NCBI GenBank assembly: GCA_003342895.1 | Contig: PTFA01000029.1 | Span: 1,054,001-1,118,000, forward strand | Direction of reading: 5' to 3' | From: Casuarius casuarius | Taxonomy: Eukaryota; Chordata; Aves; Casuariiformes; Casuariidae | DNA: 64,000 bases | Shown here: positions 48,826 through 62,656 of the stretch, piece after piece | Layout of the letters: each line of letters begins with the position of its first letter | Position numbering within the stretch: position 1 is the stretch's first letter | The notes under the pieces: generated by a model | The model's database searches: none | Told to the model about the DNA's origin: nothing | What the model saw: the letters and a program-made list of their open reading frames with translations, nothing else | Made by a program: the position numbers and the translations under genes

Positions 48826-49137
48826 TCAGCATGTAGAATAGGCATCCTCTTCTCCTGACATAACACCTCCCTCTTTACAGGACCTTGTAGAAATCAGGAC
48901 ACTGCCTGTCCTCCTGCTCTGTAACTCGCTTTCCTTTGTCTCACTCATCTCAGATAGATATTCTTCTGCTTTATGATTTTCAACCCACTGCTTCCTCAGT
49001 AATTTCCTTGAAAAACAGCTGATACCAATTTTCACAACATTCCTTCTCTTTGACACTTTTCCCTCAGTTACAAGTATTTTAAGCTCTTTATCTTCACAAA
49101 ATCCAACTTTCACCTCAAGTGCATATCCAGCTACCAA
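48826..49137 (-). other. Unidentified minus-strand open frame (103 codons)
   Basis: An ATG-initiated minus-strand frame with a balanced, highly charged composition (many Lys, Glu, Arg, Ser) unlike the Ser/Leu/Cys-rich chance frames elsewhere in the window. There is no motif I can name. It lies 487 bases downstream, on the same strand, of another charged frame (49625-49900). The pair could be exons or the wreck of an old coding element, or chance: a purine-rich strand has few TAA/TAG and often looks coding. Confidence 0.2.
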
Positions 49138-49624
49138 CTCCTCTCCCCTTTTTTTAAATCTCTAAACATATTAATTGTGCTGTCTACAGTCTGTCTGAAG
49201 TAGAGCTGGATGAGAATTAGTTTTCCCATGCCATGATCCATTCTGAAGTTTGTTTTATCTCATGAAACAGGAAAAAAGAAATTAAACTGTAATATTTTTA
49301 ATAAAACCAGAGATGTCTGTCTCAGACTAGACAATAAGTCTTACAAAGGTACTCATATGGAAAAAAACAGTCTACCTAATGAACAGAAAAATTTTAAAAC
49401 AGTCTCCAGATCCCAGATGACTGTTTTTCAGATTGTGCTACAGGCTATAACAGGGACCCAACACCGCCTTCCTTCTCCCAAAATTCAGCCTTGAGTTGGA
49501 AAGCCTTCCAGTCAGAATATTTCATTTAAATGGGTATGTTCTCATGAACAGCTATGGTTTCAACAAAAAAGTGCTAAAAAAATCTACATTAGTCTGGACT
49601 TCTCCCCTACAGTAATAATTCTTC
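49138..49624. other. Spacer between two minus-strand frames
   Basis: No open frame of note and no recognised repeat. A minus-strand intron could in principle lie here, but I did not identify a confident donor/acceptor pair. Confidence 0.35.
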
Positions 49625-49900
49625 CTAGCTAAAGCTCTCTCCTAAATATTCCAGGCTTATCTTCCTTGGCCTGTCAGCTATCTTCAGGCAAACACCTCCA
49701 CCCTGAATGTGGTCCTTCCATGGCATCTTTGATTGTGTCCAAATAATGTTCTTATCCTTCTTTCCAATCATTCCCCATGGACCCTCTGAAAGTTCTTCCC
49801 TGTATGTGGGATCCACGGGACTCTCTCGGGTGGACGTAGTACAATTGCTAGAGGTTGCTTCAGAGGTTTGGCCTATAACCTTCTCATCAATCTTGCTCAT
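49625..49900 (-). other. Unidentified minus-strand open frame (91 codons)
   Basis: An ATG-initiated frame whose translation includes Thr/Ser-rich (residues 12-25) and Lys/Trp-containing (GPWGMIGKKDKN, PWKDHIQGG) parts. Acidic, basic and Gly residues are interspersed as in a folded protein. I know no family with this pattern. No signal peptide or membrane segment is present. It is considered a possible fossil coding segment at low confidence. Confidence 0.2.
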
Positions 49901-52444
49901 AATAATTTAAGATGGTATCACCCTCAATCATCTGTCGCAGTCTTCCGGCCATGAGCAAGAAAAGACTGACACATCAGACAGCCCTTGGTCCACTGTAGTA
50001 TCTTAAACAGCTGAAAATTGTATTTTATCTATGAGGGCAACAACAAAGCTTACTGACATAAAGGGTATATACCTTTATTTGGAGAGTAGAGGTAAGGAAG
50101 GTGGCAGGCACAGGGGATTTGTAAGATCAACAGTCCAGACTTCGACTTCGTCAAATCAAATGTTGTCAGGAAGTTTTCTTAGGTTTATATTAATAACTAC
50201 AAGACCTAACAGCTCCATAGTCCTTTTCCCAGAGCTCAATGAACTCTAACAGCTTTCATTGAAATCAAACCTGAAAAGTTAAAGCATTTACAAAAATAAA
50301 GTTAGAGCTCGGACAGGGTTTGAGGGAGTAAGAGGGTGGGGGTGCAGAGAAGGGCTGTAAATAGGTTAAATATATAAACAATATTTATATTCAGAAATAT
50401 GTTTAAGAAGCTGAGTTCCCACAGCTCTCTTCTCATTACCCTGTGGAGTTTTTTTTTCCTCCAAGAAATTTTGTAGTTTTCCACTCGTTTACTTATCCCC
50501 CTGTTTGAATTAGTTTGTCAATATGCAGAAGACAAAATTAGGCATAAAGCCTTGCATATCTTCTTATGTACTGCTCCAGCTCCCCATCCCTCCTATGTTT
50601 GTAATCGAATGTTGCTATTAAGTCTTAAGGTATTAAGTCCCCTTTAATGTGCAGCCAATGAGGTCCTTTAGCATGCAAACTCCTGGACTCCTAGGACCAG
50701 CCTTACCAAGATGCCACAGTTCTAATACCAAACATTTTAGATTTTCTAACAGTGATCAAGAACAGAGGGATTTTCAATATTCAATTAACAAACAGGCTAA
50801 CAGCCTGAGAAAACCGTAGCAAATACACTGAAGGTATTCTCAAATATTAAAAAACTGCTGCCAGAGGAAATAAGCATGATTTCTAAAGCTGCTCTCTGAA
50901 ACTGCTGTTAGAGATAGCAGAATAAACTGGTGTAATCCTAGGCCTGGAAGCAGGGATACACAGCTTTCGAACCATTGTAGGCAGTAACCAGGAGACCTTC
51001 CCCCCGCCCCTTTCCCCAAGCCTTAAACCTGTTTCCAGCCCAGTGAAGTGGGAAATACGAGGAGTGATATCATGGGCCAGTTTCTGTCACCAAGCAGATG
51101 GTGACTGCTGGAAGCCAGCAACACAAATCCTAGTCACTGAAACTTTATTGGGAGCACCCACCAATGTGAATAAATGTCTTTAGACGGACTAATTAAAAGG
51201 GCTCTTTTCATTAGTTAGGACCATCTGTTAGGCCACAGACCTGGTGGAATTGCATACAGGTGGACATTCCTAGGTGGGATTCAGCACAAGAGTATCTCAA
51301 GGCTTGTAAAACTATTGTGTTCCAGTAACATACTAATGAGGTTTTCTGCAGCATGGTTCTTCAGTCTGTATCTGCAAAAAAGATTTTTCCCCCCTTCTCT
51401 CCATCTTAGCTAGATAGGTACTAACTGGTGCCCCTGAGCTCAACAGCAGCTTAGTCTTCCTGGCCAGATATACCAAATGTTTCTGGATGGATCACAAGTG
51501 ACTGTATCCTCACATTATTCTCCTTGTATTTCCACATTTTGAATCTCCCCATGCCTCAGCACCACCCCCACGAGCAAAAGGGAAAGAAATAACCAACATT
51601 TTCTGTTCAAAAATGACAAAAGGCCAACCTGAAAAAGCTCAGGAAAAGTAGTCTACAAGCAGAATGAATGTGGAATCCATGACAATGGGTTTGGGGGCAG
51701 AGAGGATAATGGGTAGGAAATACTTTTAAGCTTTTGCTTGAAATCCAGTGGAGCAGTCTTCCACATCATACAAGGTAATTCATATGAGACACCATTAATC
51801 AGTGTTGAAGCCCTACACACTCCCACTTGACCACCTTCCTTTGAAACCCATATACACTTGACAAAGGGCAATGAGCCAGACTTGCAATTTTACGCCTATT
51901 CTTGTTTCCCCCTCCCCCTTAGCCCAGGACACACAGCTCCATGTTGCTACTGCACTGCTTGCATTCGACAGCCATGCTTTTAAACAAAAGGGATAAAACT
52001 TCTCATTAACAGGTAGCTTCTTATTATGGATGTCAGGATTTTCCATGCATTACTGTTTGCAAAAGTTGGGTGCTTGCCTTTTTGCTGGCATCTGCCACTG
52101 ATGCTCACAGCTCTTGAAGGCTGGTGCCCAAATCCCTAGTGGGTATAACCCCCTGTAGGTCTTGGGTCTACTCCAGTTGCAGCAGTGGCCAGGCTGCCTA
52201 GGGCTTGAGTTGGCTTTGGCCTCCATTGTCTTACTGTCACATTGTACAATCAGCCGCTATATAACTACTTAAGGCAGCTATAAATACTCTGTTTAGCAGC
52301 CAGAAGGACCCAGACCAAATAGGAGTGTTTCATTTATTTTGAGATCATGACTAGATCTTGACAAAAGCTTTTGGTTTTATGCAATATCTCTTTATGCATT
52401 TCGATCCAGGAGCTTTGATTTCAAATTCTGCACAACATCCGCCG
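49901..52444. other. Unique noncoding stretch
   Basis: No supported gene. A donor-like AGAG/GTAAGG lies around 50087-50096 without a good partner. Small frames (60-77 codons) lack domains. No repeat was recognised. Confidence 0.5.
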
Positions 52445-52846
52445 CTATTCACTGCAATAGGCACTTCTGCTCTTATTGAGGAGTGGCACACTTACATTTT
52501 GCATGGTGTTGCATAGGAACATTGGTCCTGTCCTCCTTGCTTTGCTTCCAGAATTTGTCTGAGCACTAGAAAAATAATGAGCAAGCCTCCTACATTTCCA
52601 GCTGTATCTAATGGAAACTATGTTGATTAGCTGATTGCTGTGTAAGAAATACCCAAATACAATGGTACCAGAATCACTCTCAAGGCATCTCATCAAATAC
52701 TCTGGAGTATGATAACTGTGCTGGTTAGGAAGATAGTTGGAGGCAGTTCTCAAAACAGCAAATGGACCTTCCTTACAACTTAGATGTGATATAGGTAACT
52801 GCTCTTTACCATCTCCTAGCTGGGACAGCACAGTCTGGCTTGGCAT
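52445..52846 (-). other. Open frame of 133 codons, probably chance
   Basis: The longest minus-strand frame in the right half. Its start is a genuine ATG on the minus strand. The translation contains no signal peptide, membrane segment or motif I recognise, and its composition (Ser, Leu, Cys, Tyr) is like random AT-rich DNA. It is listed only because of its length. Confidence 0.12.
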
Positions 52847-55800
52847 TCACTAACAGGCCAAACAGATACAAAAAGTACATGTTACAAGGCCTGCCTTGAC
52901 TGAGAGCCCAATCAGATAACCAGAGAAACATACCATGCTGCTTTTATAACATCTGTTTAACTGAAGCCAAAATTTTGATCTCCAGATCTAGATTCTGTTG
53001 TGCTCATGCTTGGTCCCTTAAGAAGTGATCTAACATTCAAAGCCATCGGTCACAACTCCTGCTGAAGCCTGGAAGGACTTCCAGCTGCTCAAGGCTTTGA
53101 AGGAAAAAAAAAAGCTATCAAGCCACATGCTTACCCCTGTGAAATAAGAAGCCCACATGTAAACCCCAAATTATGTCTGAAGCAGTCCAACTCTGATGAA
53201 ATTTCTGTCAATTGCTCACATTTCCTGGCACAGCAACTTCTAAGAAGCTATACTATAACTTATCATTTGCTTTTCTGTAGCACCTAGAATTCACACATGG
53301 GCCAGAAGATGCACAAAGCATGTAAATACAAGTATTGGTCATGGCAATTCTCCTGTACTATCCTGTATCCTACCAAAACTTCTGGGTGTGAGAGCTGGAA
53401 GGAGGAGACTTCATTGCCAACATAAGATAAAGATCTTGAAGGAAACATTTTGAAGAAAAATGTTGTTTCAGGCCTTAGTATACATAAAAAGGTCACCAAC
53501 AGCTTATTTTTCCCCCTTATACATCACCTTTAGACAGCCAGTTACAGCAACACAGACATCCAGGAAGCTGGCCAGCCAACATACAAGAAGCTTCAAAAAA
53601 CAGCCGAAAGGCCAATATGTTCCTATTTACAATATTTTGTGACCCTAACCTAATCATCATGTTTTATTATTTCCTCATTTTATAGCTCTGCTCTTTCAAG
53701 AGAACCAGCAGCCAACATTTCTTCTCTGCTGGCCAAAGGAGCAGCCAAGTGCCTGCTTCACAGCCAATATCAGTTACTGAGCCGTAAGCAGCTAATACAG
53801 GGTTATGAATGCACACGGTAGCAGCTGATTCCCCTCTCCTGGAAAATTAGACTCAGGTTTTAGGCACCTAAGAATTTTTTCTATTGATTTTCATTCATTT
53901 TGGGGACCAGATTTGAAATTTTTTGATCAGATTTGGATTTAAGTCAGGGCAGCCAGTGGAACTATACTGATTTATGCCAGCTGAGGAACTAACTGTATTT
54001 TAATACTCCCTTCTCTTGGTTCTGTGCAAGAGAATAAACAGGCAAGAAGTCAAGCCTAAAGAAAACAAAATATCGTTTTGTAATTTCAAGGCCAAATATA
54101 AGTCTGTGTGCTACAATAAGAAACCTTCAATTTAAAGACTATACGTTGACAAAACAGACATAGTTTTTCCAGTCTGGGAGACTACAGACCTCAGCAGAAG
54201 GCCTTCAAGACTCAGCAAGAAATTTGCTTATATTTAAAGCTAGTCAAAAAGTGTAACATACTATATTCACTCTTACAGCCCTGGGTAAACAGCAGTCATG
54301 ATTCTTAGGTCCCTTCAGCTGACACTTCTACAAGCAACCAGGATATTTGTAACTAAGCTGTATAAGATTGCAATGTTTCCATTCCCATTATTTGCGACTT
54401 GTATATTGCTTCACATAAAATGCAGCTCCTTTTCAAGACCTTTGGTCCTAAAGACGGCTGGCAATCCTGCTCATGTAACACTGTTCCTGTGAATGTAGCT
54501 ATTGTGCAGACAGGAAACCAGTATGTTAAGCTTATCTGAATCCATCTTATCTGAATTCTTAGAAAGACTCTTAGAGGCTCACATTTAGAGGATATCTCAC
54601 CCCAAAGCTTTATGGCCTCTTGGAAGCCTGAAGCCTGAGCATACTTTGTACAGACTTGTGCTCAGATAGGGATGCTCCAACAGGAGATATCCCAGGCTGA
54701 GTTCCTGTTGAATAGAGAATCTGATTATAACTTGTCTACAGCCAGTTTTATTGCTAGAAAAGATGAAGGCTGAAAGATCCTAGTAGAGTTTATGCTCATT
54801 GTTTACTTTCTAGGAATAGACAGAGCCCTAATTCACTAAACTCTTTAGGATTTTCATCTAAGGATTTACATTACCCTTAACTCTTTGACATTTTGCACAG
54901 GTTCATGCAATACTCCCACAGAAAGTTAGCCACTCCTAAATATTAGTCATTCCCAAGGACAAAAACTAAATGAATATTTGCAATGAAAAAAGGGGCAAGC
55001 CAAATTCAACAAGCTTCTTTTGCAATAGCCAGCCTCCCCCTACCCATATAATGCAAATGAAGCCTGATACATAAGTGATAGAGAAATCCTAAACATGAAC
55101 AGTGAAGTAGTAAGAAGTGCAAAGTCAAACTTCTGCTAGAATAACATGAAGTAGACTTCAGAGGGAACTTGGAGCAATTAAGATGTATGTTAAGCATGAA
55201 GTAAGATGCTTCAGCGAGCAAAACTTTAGTCAGCTGGTTTAAATGGCATTTTGTTACAGCTAGGCAAACAGAAGGAGAGGTGTTACTTTTTTTAAATGCT
55301 TTTCTAGTTCCCCATTAAAACTCATCATCATGCAGAAACCTGCACTTTTAACAGCCTCCAACTTCAACGAGCATGAGAAACTCTTAAGCAGCAGCAGCTA
55401 GTGGGATTCCAAGCAGACTCCACACTCTCCAGTCCCAGCCCAAAAAGAAATCAAATAGGTCTTCAGGCACTCTGGTAAAAAGAAAACTGGGATGATTCTG
55501 GAGGTTGGCATTTACCTTTTGACATATCCCTAAGAAAAAAAAATGATTAAATTAAAGCCTGCATTTAGGGTCAAATAAAGATATATAGAGATTTTATTCT
55601 TTCCTTTACATATGAGTAAAACAGGTATCAATGCACTTTTACTAGCGCATCAACATAAAAGCCTGCAAGAGGAAAACGAAACTGTTTTGAATCCTAGCTC
55701 CAGTAGCTTTATTCTTAATCCAGAAGGAACACAAATCCCCTAGACCGCTTAGTTACAGTATAAGTTAAAACCTATTCTACAAATCACTAAGATCACATTT

Positions 55801-58580
55801 CGTCTGCTATGCTCTAATGCTCCTTTTTCCTTCCATTTACATTTCATTCCAGTTTCAGTCAAAAAGCAGACCTGTCAACAGTTCCTTCATTCATAACCAG
55901 CACTCATCATGTATACTCAGAGGGCAACTTTATCCCTGGAGACTGAACATACCACCTCTGTGACATTTAAAACCTCTACAGACTCAAAGATCAAGAAGCG
56001 CAAATCCATATTTGCACTTGCAAATCAAGTAGTGCTGAGCCTTAGGCATTTTTAGGGGAGCTACAGTTGATCATTTGCAAAGATCATAAAAGTGCACATA
56101 AAAAGTGGGGAAAAAAGTGGGACTAAGATGTACAACTCAGGCAGAGCCACAAGCTATGGAAAGACAAATTTAGAATAGGAGTTAAATAGGAAAAAAAAAT
56201 GTTATTTAGAGTAACCATGCATAAAGCATCACAGCTTGTCATCCCAACCCAACAGAAAGGTCTGGAGTAGAAATGGGGGTCTGGGAACAGGAATGATTCA
56301 TGTACTAGCTAATGCATACTGTAATAGCATCCTGAAACTACTGGCAACAGAGGAAGCACAACAAAATGAGTAAGACCGCTCAGCTAAATATGCCATTACA
56401 ATGCATGCACAGTTGTTTTATTACATACAGGCCAGCGGAAGATTGGTACTCGTTACCTAACAGCATATGATTAGGTTCACTTCAAAAGCAGATACAGACA
56501 GGCAATGTGGATATCTACAGAAACTAAACAAGCAAAGAAAAGCTTGTAAAAAGCTGGACGAACTTTGTCCTCTAAAAGATTATGCACCTGGATAAAGGCA
56601 GAATGATATTTTTCCCTCATCACATGTCAGAGGATAAAAGACATTATAAAAAACTTCCATTTCTTGATTACATGCAACCATAAATGCCAGCTTGTTTTAA
56701 TTAAAAGGATGGAACATCAGCATTTAACAAGGTTTATAGGTACTGCTTAGAAGAGAACATGTCTTTACCCTCCTGTAACATGCTCAGCTATTATAACATA
56801 CATTTCACCATGCGCCACATGCGAAATGCACATTTCTCAGCAGTGCTATTCAGAGCTCCCTGCATGCTTTATGAACTCCACACAAATGAAAATAATAGGC
56901 ATGGTGATACAATGCTCATCTCTGTTACCCAGATATGGACTGATTGTGCTCCATTTACTTCCATGGCGCTGCAGTCATCGCCTCTGAGCAATTTTGACTA
57001 AAAGGATTCCTCTAAAGCAGAATAAAAGGTAACTTTTCTAATGTCTTAAGGAGGCTGTTGCTAGCCAACAACCTAGCTGTAAATATTTGCCATGCATTAT
57101 ATAGCCTCACTGATCACCATTACATGATCCTGTTTTCAGGGCTTCAGTCCACCCTTTAGAACTTCCCCTGAGCTCAGATGACACATTTCTCCCCTCTCCG
57201 CTCTTGCTTTTTCCTTCTTTTTTTTAAAAAAAAATAATGGTTTTGGAGGTTTGGCAGTGGTAAAAAATGTAAAGAGCTTAATTTTATGATATAATTTCAT
57301 GCTCACACTATTCAAAAGCAGCTTTGATATAAATAATAGAAGCAGGCACACAGAGACCACATGAAATAGCTAATTATTTTAATTTTATAGAAAAAGATCA
57401 AAATAGGCAAGACATGATCCTCACAAATTAACCAAAGGCTGTGAGCCAGGTCTTCTGCAGCTGGTACAATAAAAAGCACAGTATCATCAGCCTCCAAACA
57501 TCAAACAGAACTCATGAGTCAGGTTCCCAACATTCAGGAAGCAGAAATGTCATCACTGCTCAGAAAATGAGCACGAAGATATGTTTTTCTTGGACCTAGT
57601 GGTTGAGCCAGCTTCAGTCACATTTGCAAACTTCTTGCCTAAAAAGGTAAACCAAGATTCTCAGGTACTAGCTTGAAATAAGGAGACAGAGCTTTAAGAT
57701 CAACATTGAATATTAAGATTCAAAATAAAAGCTGAAGAGCGGGAAGTACCAGTGCTCCCTTGTAACAGCAAGGGAGCTGACTCCACTGAAAACAGCCAAT
57801 GTTACCACTTCTGCAGTCAAGAAAAAGCATTCTCTTTTTGCCTAATGCTCTGAAGATTATTAGGAGCCAAATCTCCAAGTTTTAACTCCCACTCTACCCT
57901 TTACTTCAGGCAATTCACACAGGTGTATAAAGTCAGTAAAAAACAGGGTGGTAAAATATCCAGACCTGGCAGCCAGCAAGTGGACCATCACATTATCTAA
58001 GCAAAGTCTTGCTTTTTACCTAACCTTAACCTATTATCAATTGGGAATTAGCCCTTAGCCTCAGTGGTTGGGGCAATGAATTCTGCAAATTAATAGCAGG
58101 AATGAAGTGAATCAATTAGCCAATCTTGCTTGCGTATATAAATGTGCATATACACACAGATACATTGGCACAGTTTCAGTTCAAAACCACAAATTACTGA
58201 GAACTCAGTGCACTGAAAGGCGAGTGATGTTGGTGCCGTATTACATTAGAACAGCCCCAAGACTCCTGCGACTTGTCAGCCTGTAATGATACCTTAAGAC
58301 CATGACATCTTCAGCCAACTGCACTGGTACACAATACACTTTCTTCTTGTTCATAAATGCTCCCTTTGGCTCCTGACATGCAACCACTACCCTGAAGAGC
58401 ATCAGTTATACTCACTGACTGAAAACCACCTGCTGAGTTTTTCCTCCAGTGGTGCAGGAATCAGCAGCTGCTCTTTAGCAAGCTCAGAAGTCCTTTTGCA
58501 CAAGTCCAGCAGAATGAGCTGACCCTGGTATGAGACAGGATCTAACCTCATGTTATTACATTCTCACCATCTAGCTACTT
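52847..58580. other. Unique noncoding stretch
   Basis: No supported gene in about 5.7 kb. Open frames stay under 81 codons. Short A or T runs occur near 53103-53113 and 57220-57235. No LINE relic, tandem array or palindrome of note was recognised. Confidence 0.55.
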
Positions 58581-58590
58581 GGGGGGGGGG
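58581..58590 (+). repeat. G10 homopolymer
   Basis: Ten consecutive G followed by C. It is a minor tract and potentially error-prone. A second, shorter G run lies near 59475-59482. Confidence 0.85.
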
Positions 58591-59950
58591 CGTTTCTTAC
58601 TGCATTCCTTTCTACTCCAGAGCAGAGATTACAGGGTTTATTGCATTTTTCTGTCACTGTATTAGATGGTGCCATTTCATACATTTCTTCAATATTTTTC
58701 AAGTAGAAAAATAAAAAATTTAACATCATTCAAATGTGTGTGTTTAAAAGACAACCGAAATGTTAAAGCAACAGCAGTCAGGAAATCATGAGCTGAGACT
58801 GCTCCTCAGTTTTTTCTGCAGCTCATGTCACCACCAGCCCTCCTTCCTGTCCTTCCCTCTGTCTAAATCAGACACATGGTTATTTAAATGCATTTATTTA
58901 ATTTAGCTGTGCATTGCTCCTTCCTCAGCAAAACAGACAAAACCAAGCAGATAGTGATCAAAGACTTAAAAAGATCTGCAGTCAGAAGGACGTGGCTCAC
59001 CCTCCCTTCTCTCCCCCCTTCTGGAATAAATTGTAGAGGCTTATTGAGAACCAAAGGGAACTGGGACTCCCCAGTTGCTTCTGATCCTTTAATTAGAGCA
59101 GCAGGGTAGGAGTAAATACACCCTGACTTCTACCTTTATGACCTTCAGTTTCTGACAGGAACAAGCCACTCTGAAGAAACATTTTAATATCCAAATTCCT
59201 CATCAGAGGAAGGGGGGGAAAAAAGTGTCTGATCTTCCACTTCTGGTACAGTAGTTTGTTTGGAGATGAGACACCGAATTTGACACAGGTCTGTTCAGTC
59301 AGCAAAAATTAACATCCTTTTCAGTTGAGTTGGGTATCAGGTACTTTATTGCACTCCTGCTCTTCGGTTCATATGGGGTGTCTGTGAGTTTGAAAGATCT
59401 TTCTGAATATTACTGTGACGGAAAACTGTTGAATACAGTGAGCAATTGAGTCTCATTTCAATTTAAAGAAGTTGGGGGGGGGCCTCAAATCCGGTCAAAA
59501 CGAACTATTCCCAAATATTAGAGCAACACCACCAAGTAAAGACTTAGGGTTCAATTTCAAAGTGAATTGTTCTATGTAATTTAGGAGTAATTCTGTAAAG
59601 CTTTTCCCTCTTTGTGACTTTGGTCAATTTGTGAACTGAAAATTCCTGTTTTAAAAAAGAAATCCTCAGCTAGATGAATTCACTGAATATGACCCAGATC
59701 TGTGAGAGTTTTGGTTAATCTGGTTAATTAATTTTCTAGCAGATTTGATGTTTGTCCAAAACAAATGAGTCTGCTTAATACAGCTCTTAAACATTTATTT
59801 GCAGGCCCTGCTGCAACCTGCAGGCACTTTTAATAGCCTCTGTTTTGTTCACATAAAAACTCTGGAACAGAAAATGAAAAGTTTATTGTAGATCCTCAAG
59901 CTGGTATAAATTAAAATAGCTTCTCTGGTAGATTTACACTAGGCTGAGGT
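58591..59950. other. Unique noncoding stretch
   Basis: No supported gene and no recognised repeat beyond the short G run near 59.48 kb. Confidence 0.5.
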
Positions 59951-60874
59951 TTGAGTGCTTCATTTAAGCAACAAGTTTTGCTGGTTATGATTAGTTCAAA
60001 AAATATTCTGTGGAAAAGAATACAGTGCAGAATTAAAAAAATACAGCTAGAATTATCTGGTGTAGTTCCAAATGTACTTGGCCAATCCATTTACATCAGC
60101 AAGTGTGGTCTGTGGTACATAGTAAGGATTCAGGCACAAACAGTGACAAACGAATGGGCCAGACCCTTGACTAGCAGCAAAGAGTTACTGATTTCAGGGG
60201 ATTCCTATCAATTTGGAGTAGACCATAATTTGGTCCAGTTCCCTCTTCCTCTGCCCTCTCTTCCTCCATGCAAATCCTGACCTAATATGCATTTTAGAGA
60301 AACTTGTAAGAAACACTTTCTAAATGGCTTGGATATAGCGTGCAGACCACATCTTTACTGGCAATATGCTAGATACATAACATTAAAGCTTCACTTCTCA
60401 CATGGACCACCCAAGAAATGGCCATCTTTGAGTATGGATATAACCCTTCATTTCTCTGAGCAGCACAAAACCTCCCAGAAGAGCTTCCTGCCATTCTGCA
60501 GCAGGTGTGACAATAAGAGGGAAATCGCTGTTAACCATGCCTCTCCACCCCTGTTGTTATCAATATCCACGTTTTCTTCACTCCTTTTTTCCTCGCCTTT
60601 TGTTATTTATATTTCTTCAGGCAGAGTTTTCTTGCTTTTTAAAATGGAGACACCTACTTGCCTCATGAAAAAATTATCAGAGATAGAAATAAAAACAGTT
60701 TGCAGAAAAGTCACCTTCAGTTTTCTATACATTCATGCATCTTTAAGACAAAGTGGGTTCACCTTTCTCCAGTATGTCCGTACACCTCCATTTATGAGGC
60801 AGACTGGCTCATGGGATGGGAAAAAGGCTCAGAAGCTGGACGTAATTCCAGTCCCTACTGCTAACTTCACATGA
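59951..60874 (+). other. Long plus-strand frame interrupted by one stop
   Basis: One plus-strand frame runs about 307 codons with a single TGA at 60278-60280. The upstream part (109 codons) has no ATG at its edge. The downstream part is ATG-initiated at 60287 and runs 195 codons. The translation is rich in aromatic, Ser and Lys residues, with a hydrophobic stretch at roughly residues 90-120 of the second part, but no family is recognised. The strand is pyrimidine-rich, which depletes stop codons. Alternatives are chance, a decayed coding segment, or (least likely) a novel gene. Confidence 0.15.
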
Positions 60875-62656
60875 AGCCTTGCATGAGACTTTTAGCCTTT
60901 GTCTCATACACACCATATGCCCCAAAGTTGCCAGAAACCAGGTGTGCTAACCCCCGCTCCCTTTCCACTCTCAAATGCCAAAATGAGGAGGGCAGATACC
61001 CACTAGTCTCAGTTTTCACTATTGGAAAATTGAGATGCTCATGTCCCCATTATAACTCTTTAAATGCATATTTATTACTCCCATTTTGATTCACAGATGC
61101 TGTTGTATTGATATTGCTTTCATATGAAATAGCAAAAAAAAGAAAATCACAAATCCTTTAATTTGCCTACAAATGAAATTTAAATGCAGGTACAATGGGA
61201 TTTAATGTACATTGAACAGCTCTGTTCTACTTCCAACATCACCAAACACAACTGAGTTACCAGCTGCTGCAAGATAACTGCATAGTCTAAATAACCAAAA
61301 ACTTCCGAGAAAGGACTGATAAGTGCCTGAAAAAATTCTTCCCCATGAAAGAAATTCTTCTGTAATCTGAATTCTAGGGATTATGACAGATTTCTCTTTA
61401 AATCCAAAACAAAGTCTCAGATGCACTTTGCAGCTAGCATCTGACGTATACCACATTTTCACCTTAGTAAAAATGCAAGATCAAAAGAGCATAGCCAAGG
61501 GGTATAATTTTCTCCTCTTTTGTCACAACCCAAAATGTTAAGTACACGTTCTTTTCCAGCATTCCCCATACAAAAGGATGAAATGAGCACCAGTGAACTT
61601 CAGTCTATTAAATGTCACCCCAAAATAGGTAATTACCATATGCACATTAAACAGATACAGTCCTCTCCTTACAAGGTTCCTTTTTACTATCTAATATATT
61701 ACTGGATCTTAATTGGTGTGTCAATGAAATCTCTTCGAGCTGCAATTCAAAGACCTCCAAAACTTCATCTAGCAGCTTATTCTAAACAGTATTGACAAAA
61801 CTATACCAAGATGATCTAAAAAAAGCTGTAATCACATATACACAGAGAATGTGTTAGAGCCAGAATCACAAGCAGACTGTGCAGTCATGTCTGTGCAGAA
61901 GATCTGCATGAGTCACTGTCAGCCAGGAGTTGCTGGTCTGTTCCTTTATGAGAAGTTTTACCACACCTCTGTCTGTATCCTTACCTGTGAGCATCACAAA
62001 GTACAAATGAGCATCAACACCTCACAAAGAACAGGAAAACAGGATAAATGTTAGCAATAGGCATCAGCTGAGCACTTCAAACCAAGAACTACATATAAAC
62101 TTTGAGAGTGCTCATGAACCTAGCATTTGATTCATTCACTGAGGGGGAGAAAGGAAAGCCATGCATTTCAGTTCTGTATAATACTTCTCACTAAAATCCA
62201 GAGTTATTTGGAGACAGTCTGATTTAGGTTCATCCCAAAGAAATACCTCACAAGGAATCTCTTTTCTGGTACTTCCTTCACCAGCTGTCTAAAAATACAT
62301 GAAAATGATCCCCCTGCATTCATGTTACATCAACAGTAGCCATGAGACAACTCAAAATTAGGTAACAAAGGTGAAAGAATAAAAAGTGCTCCAGTCCAGA
62401 CAGGCCAAAGCAAGAAGCCATTTACGTCACATTGTTTTGGTTCAAGATGTCCTAGCCAATTTTGTTTCTGTAGGAATTGACACAAAGCTCATACATTTAT
62501 GCTTATATCATTTAACAAAGTAGAGGGTACTTATAAAATATGCTGATGTCTGAGAGGCTGGACAAACACTGACATGTTTTTAAGAGCAGATGATCCACGT
62601 TACCTTCAAATATTCATCTTCACGCTTCCAAACAGAGGAGCTGATGTTTACCATGA
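60875..62656. other. Unique noncoding stretch
   Basis: No supported gene. Frames of 67-91 codons on both strands lack domains. There is an acceptor-like tttgtttctgtag at about 62462-62474. No repeat was recognised. Confidence 0.5.
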
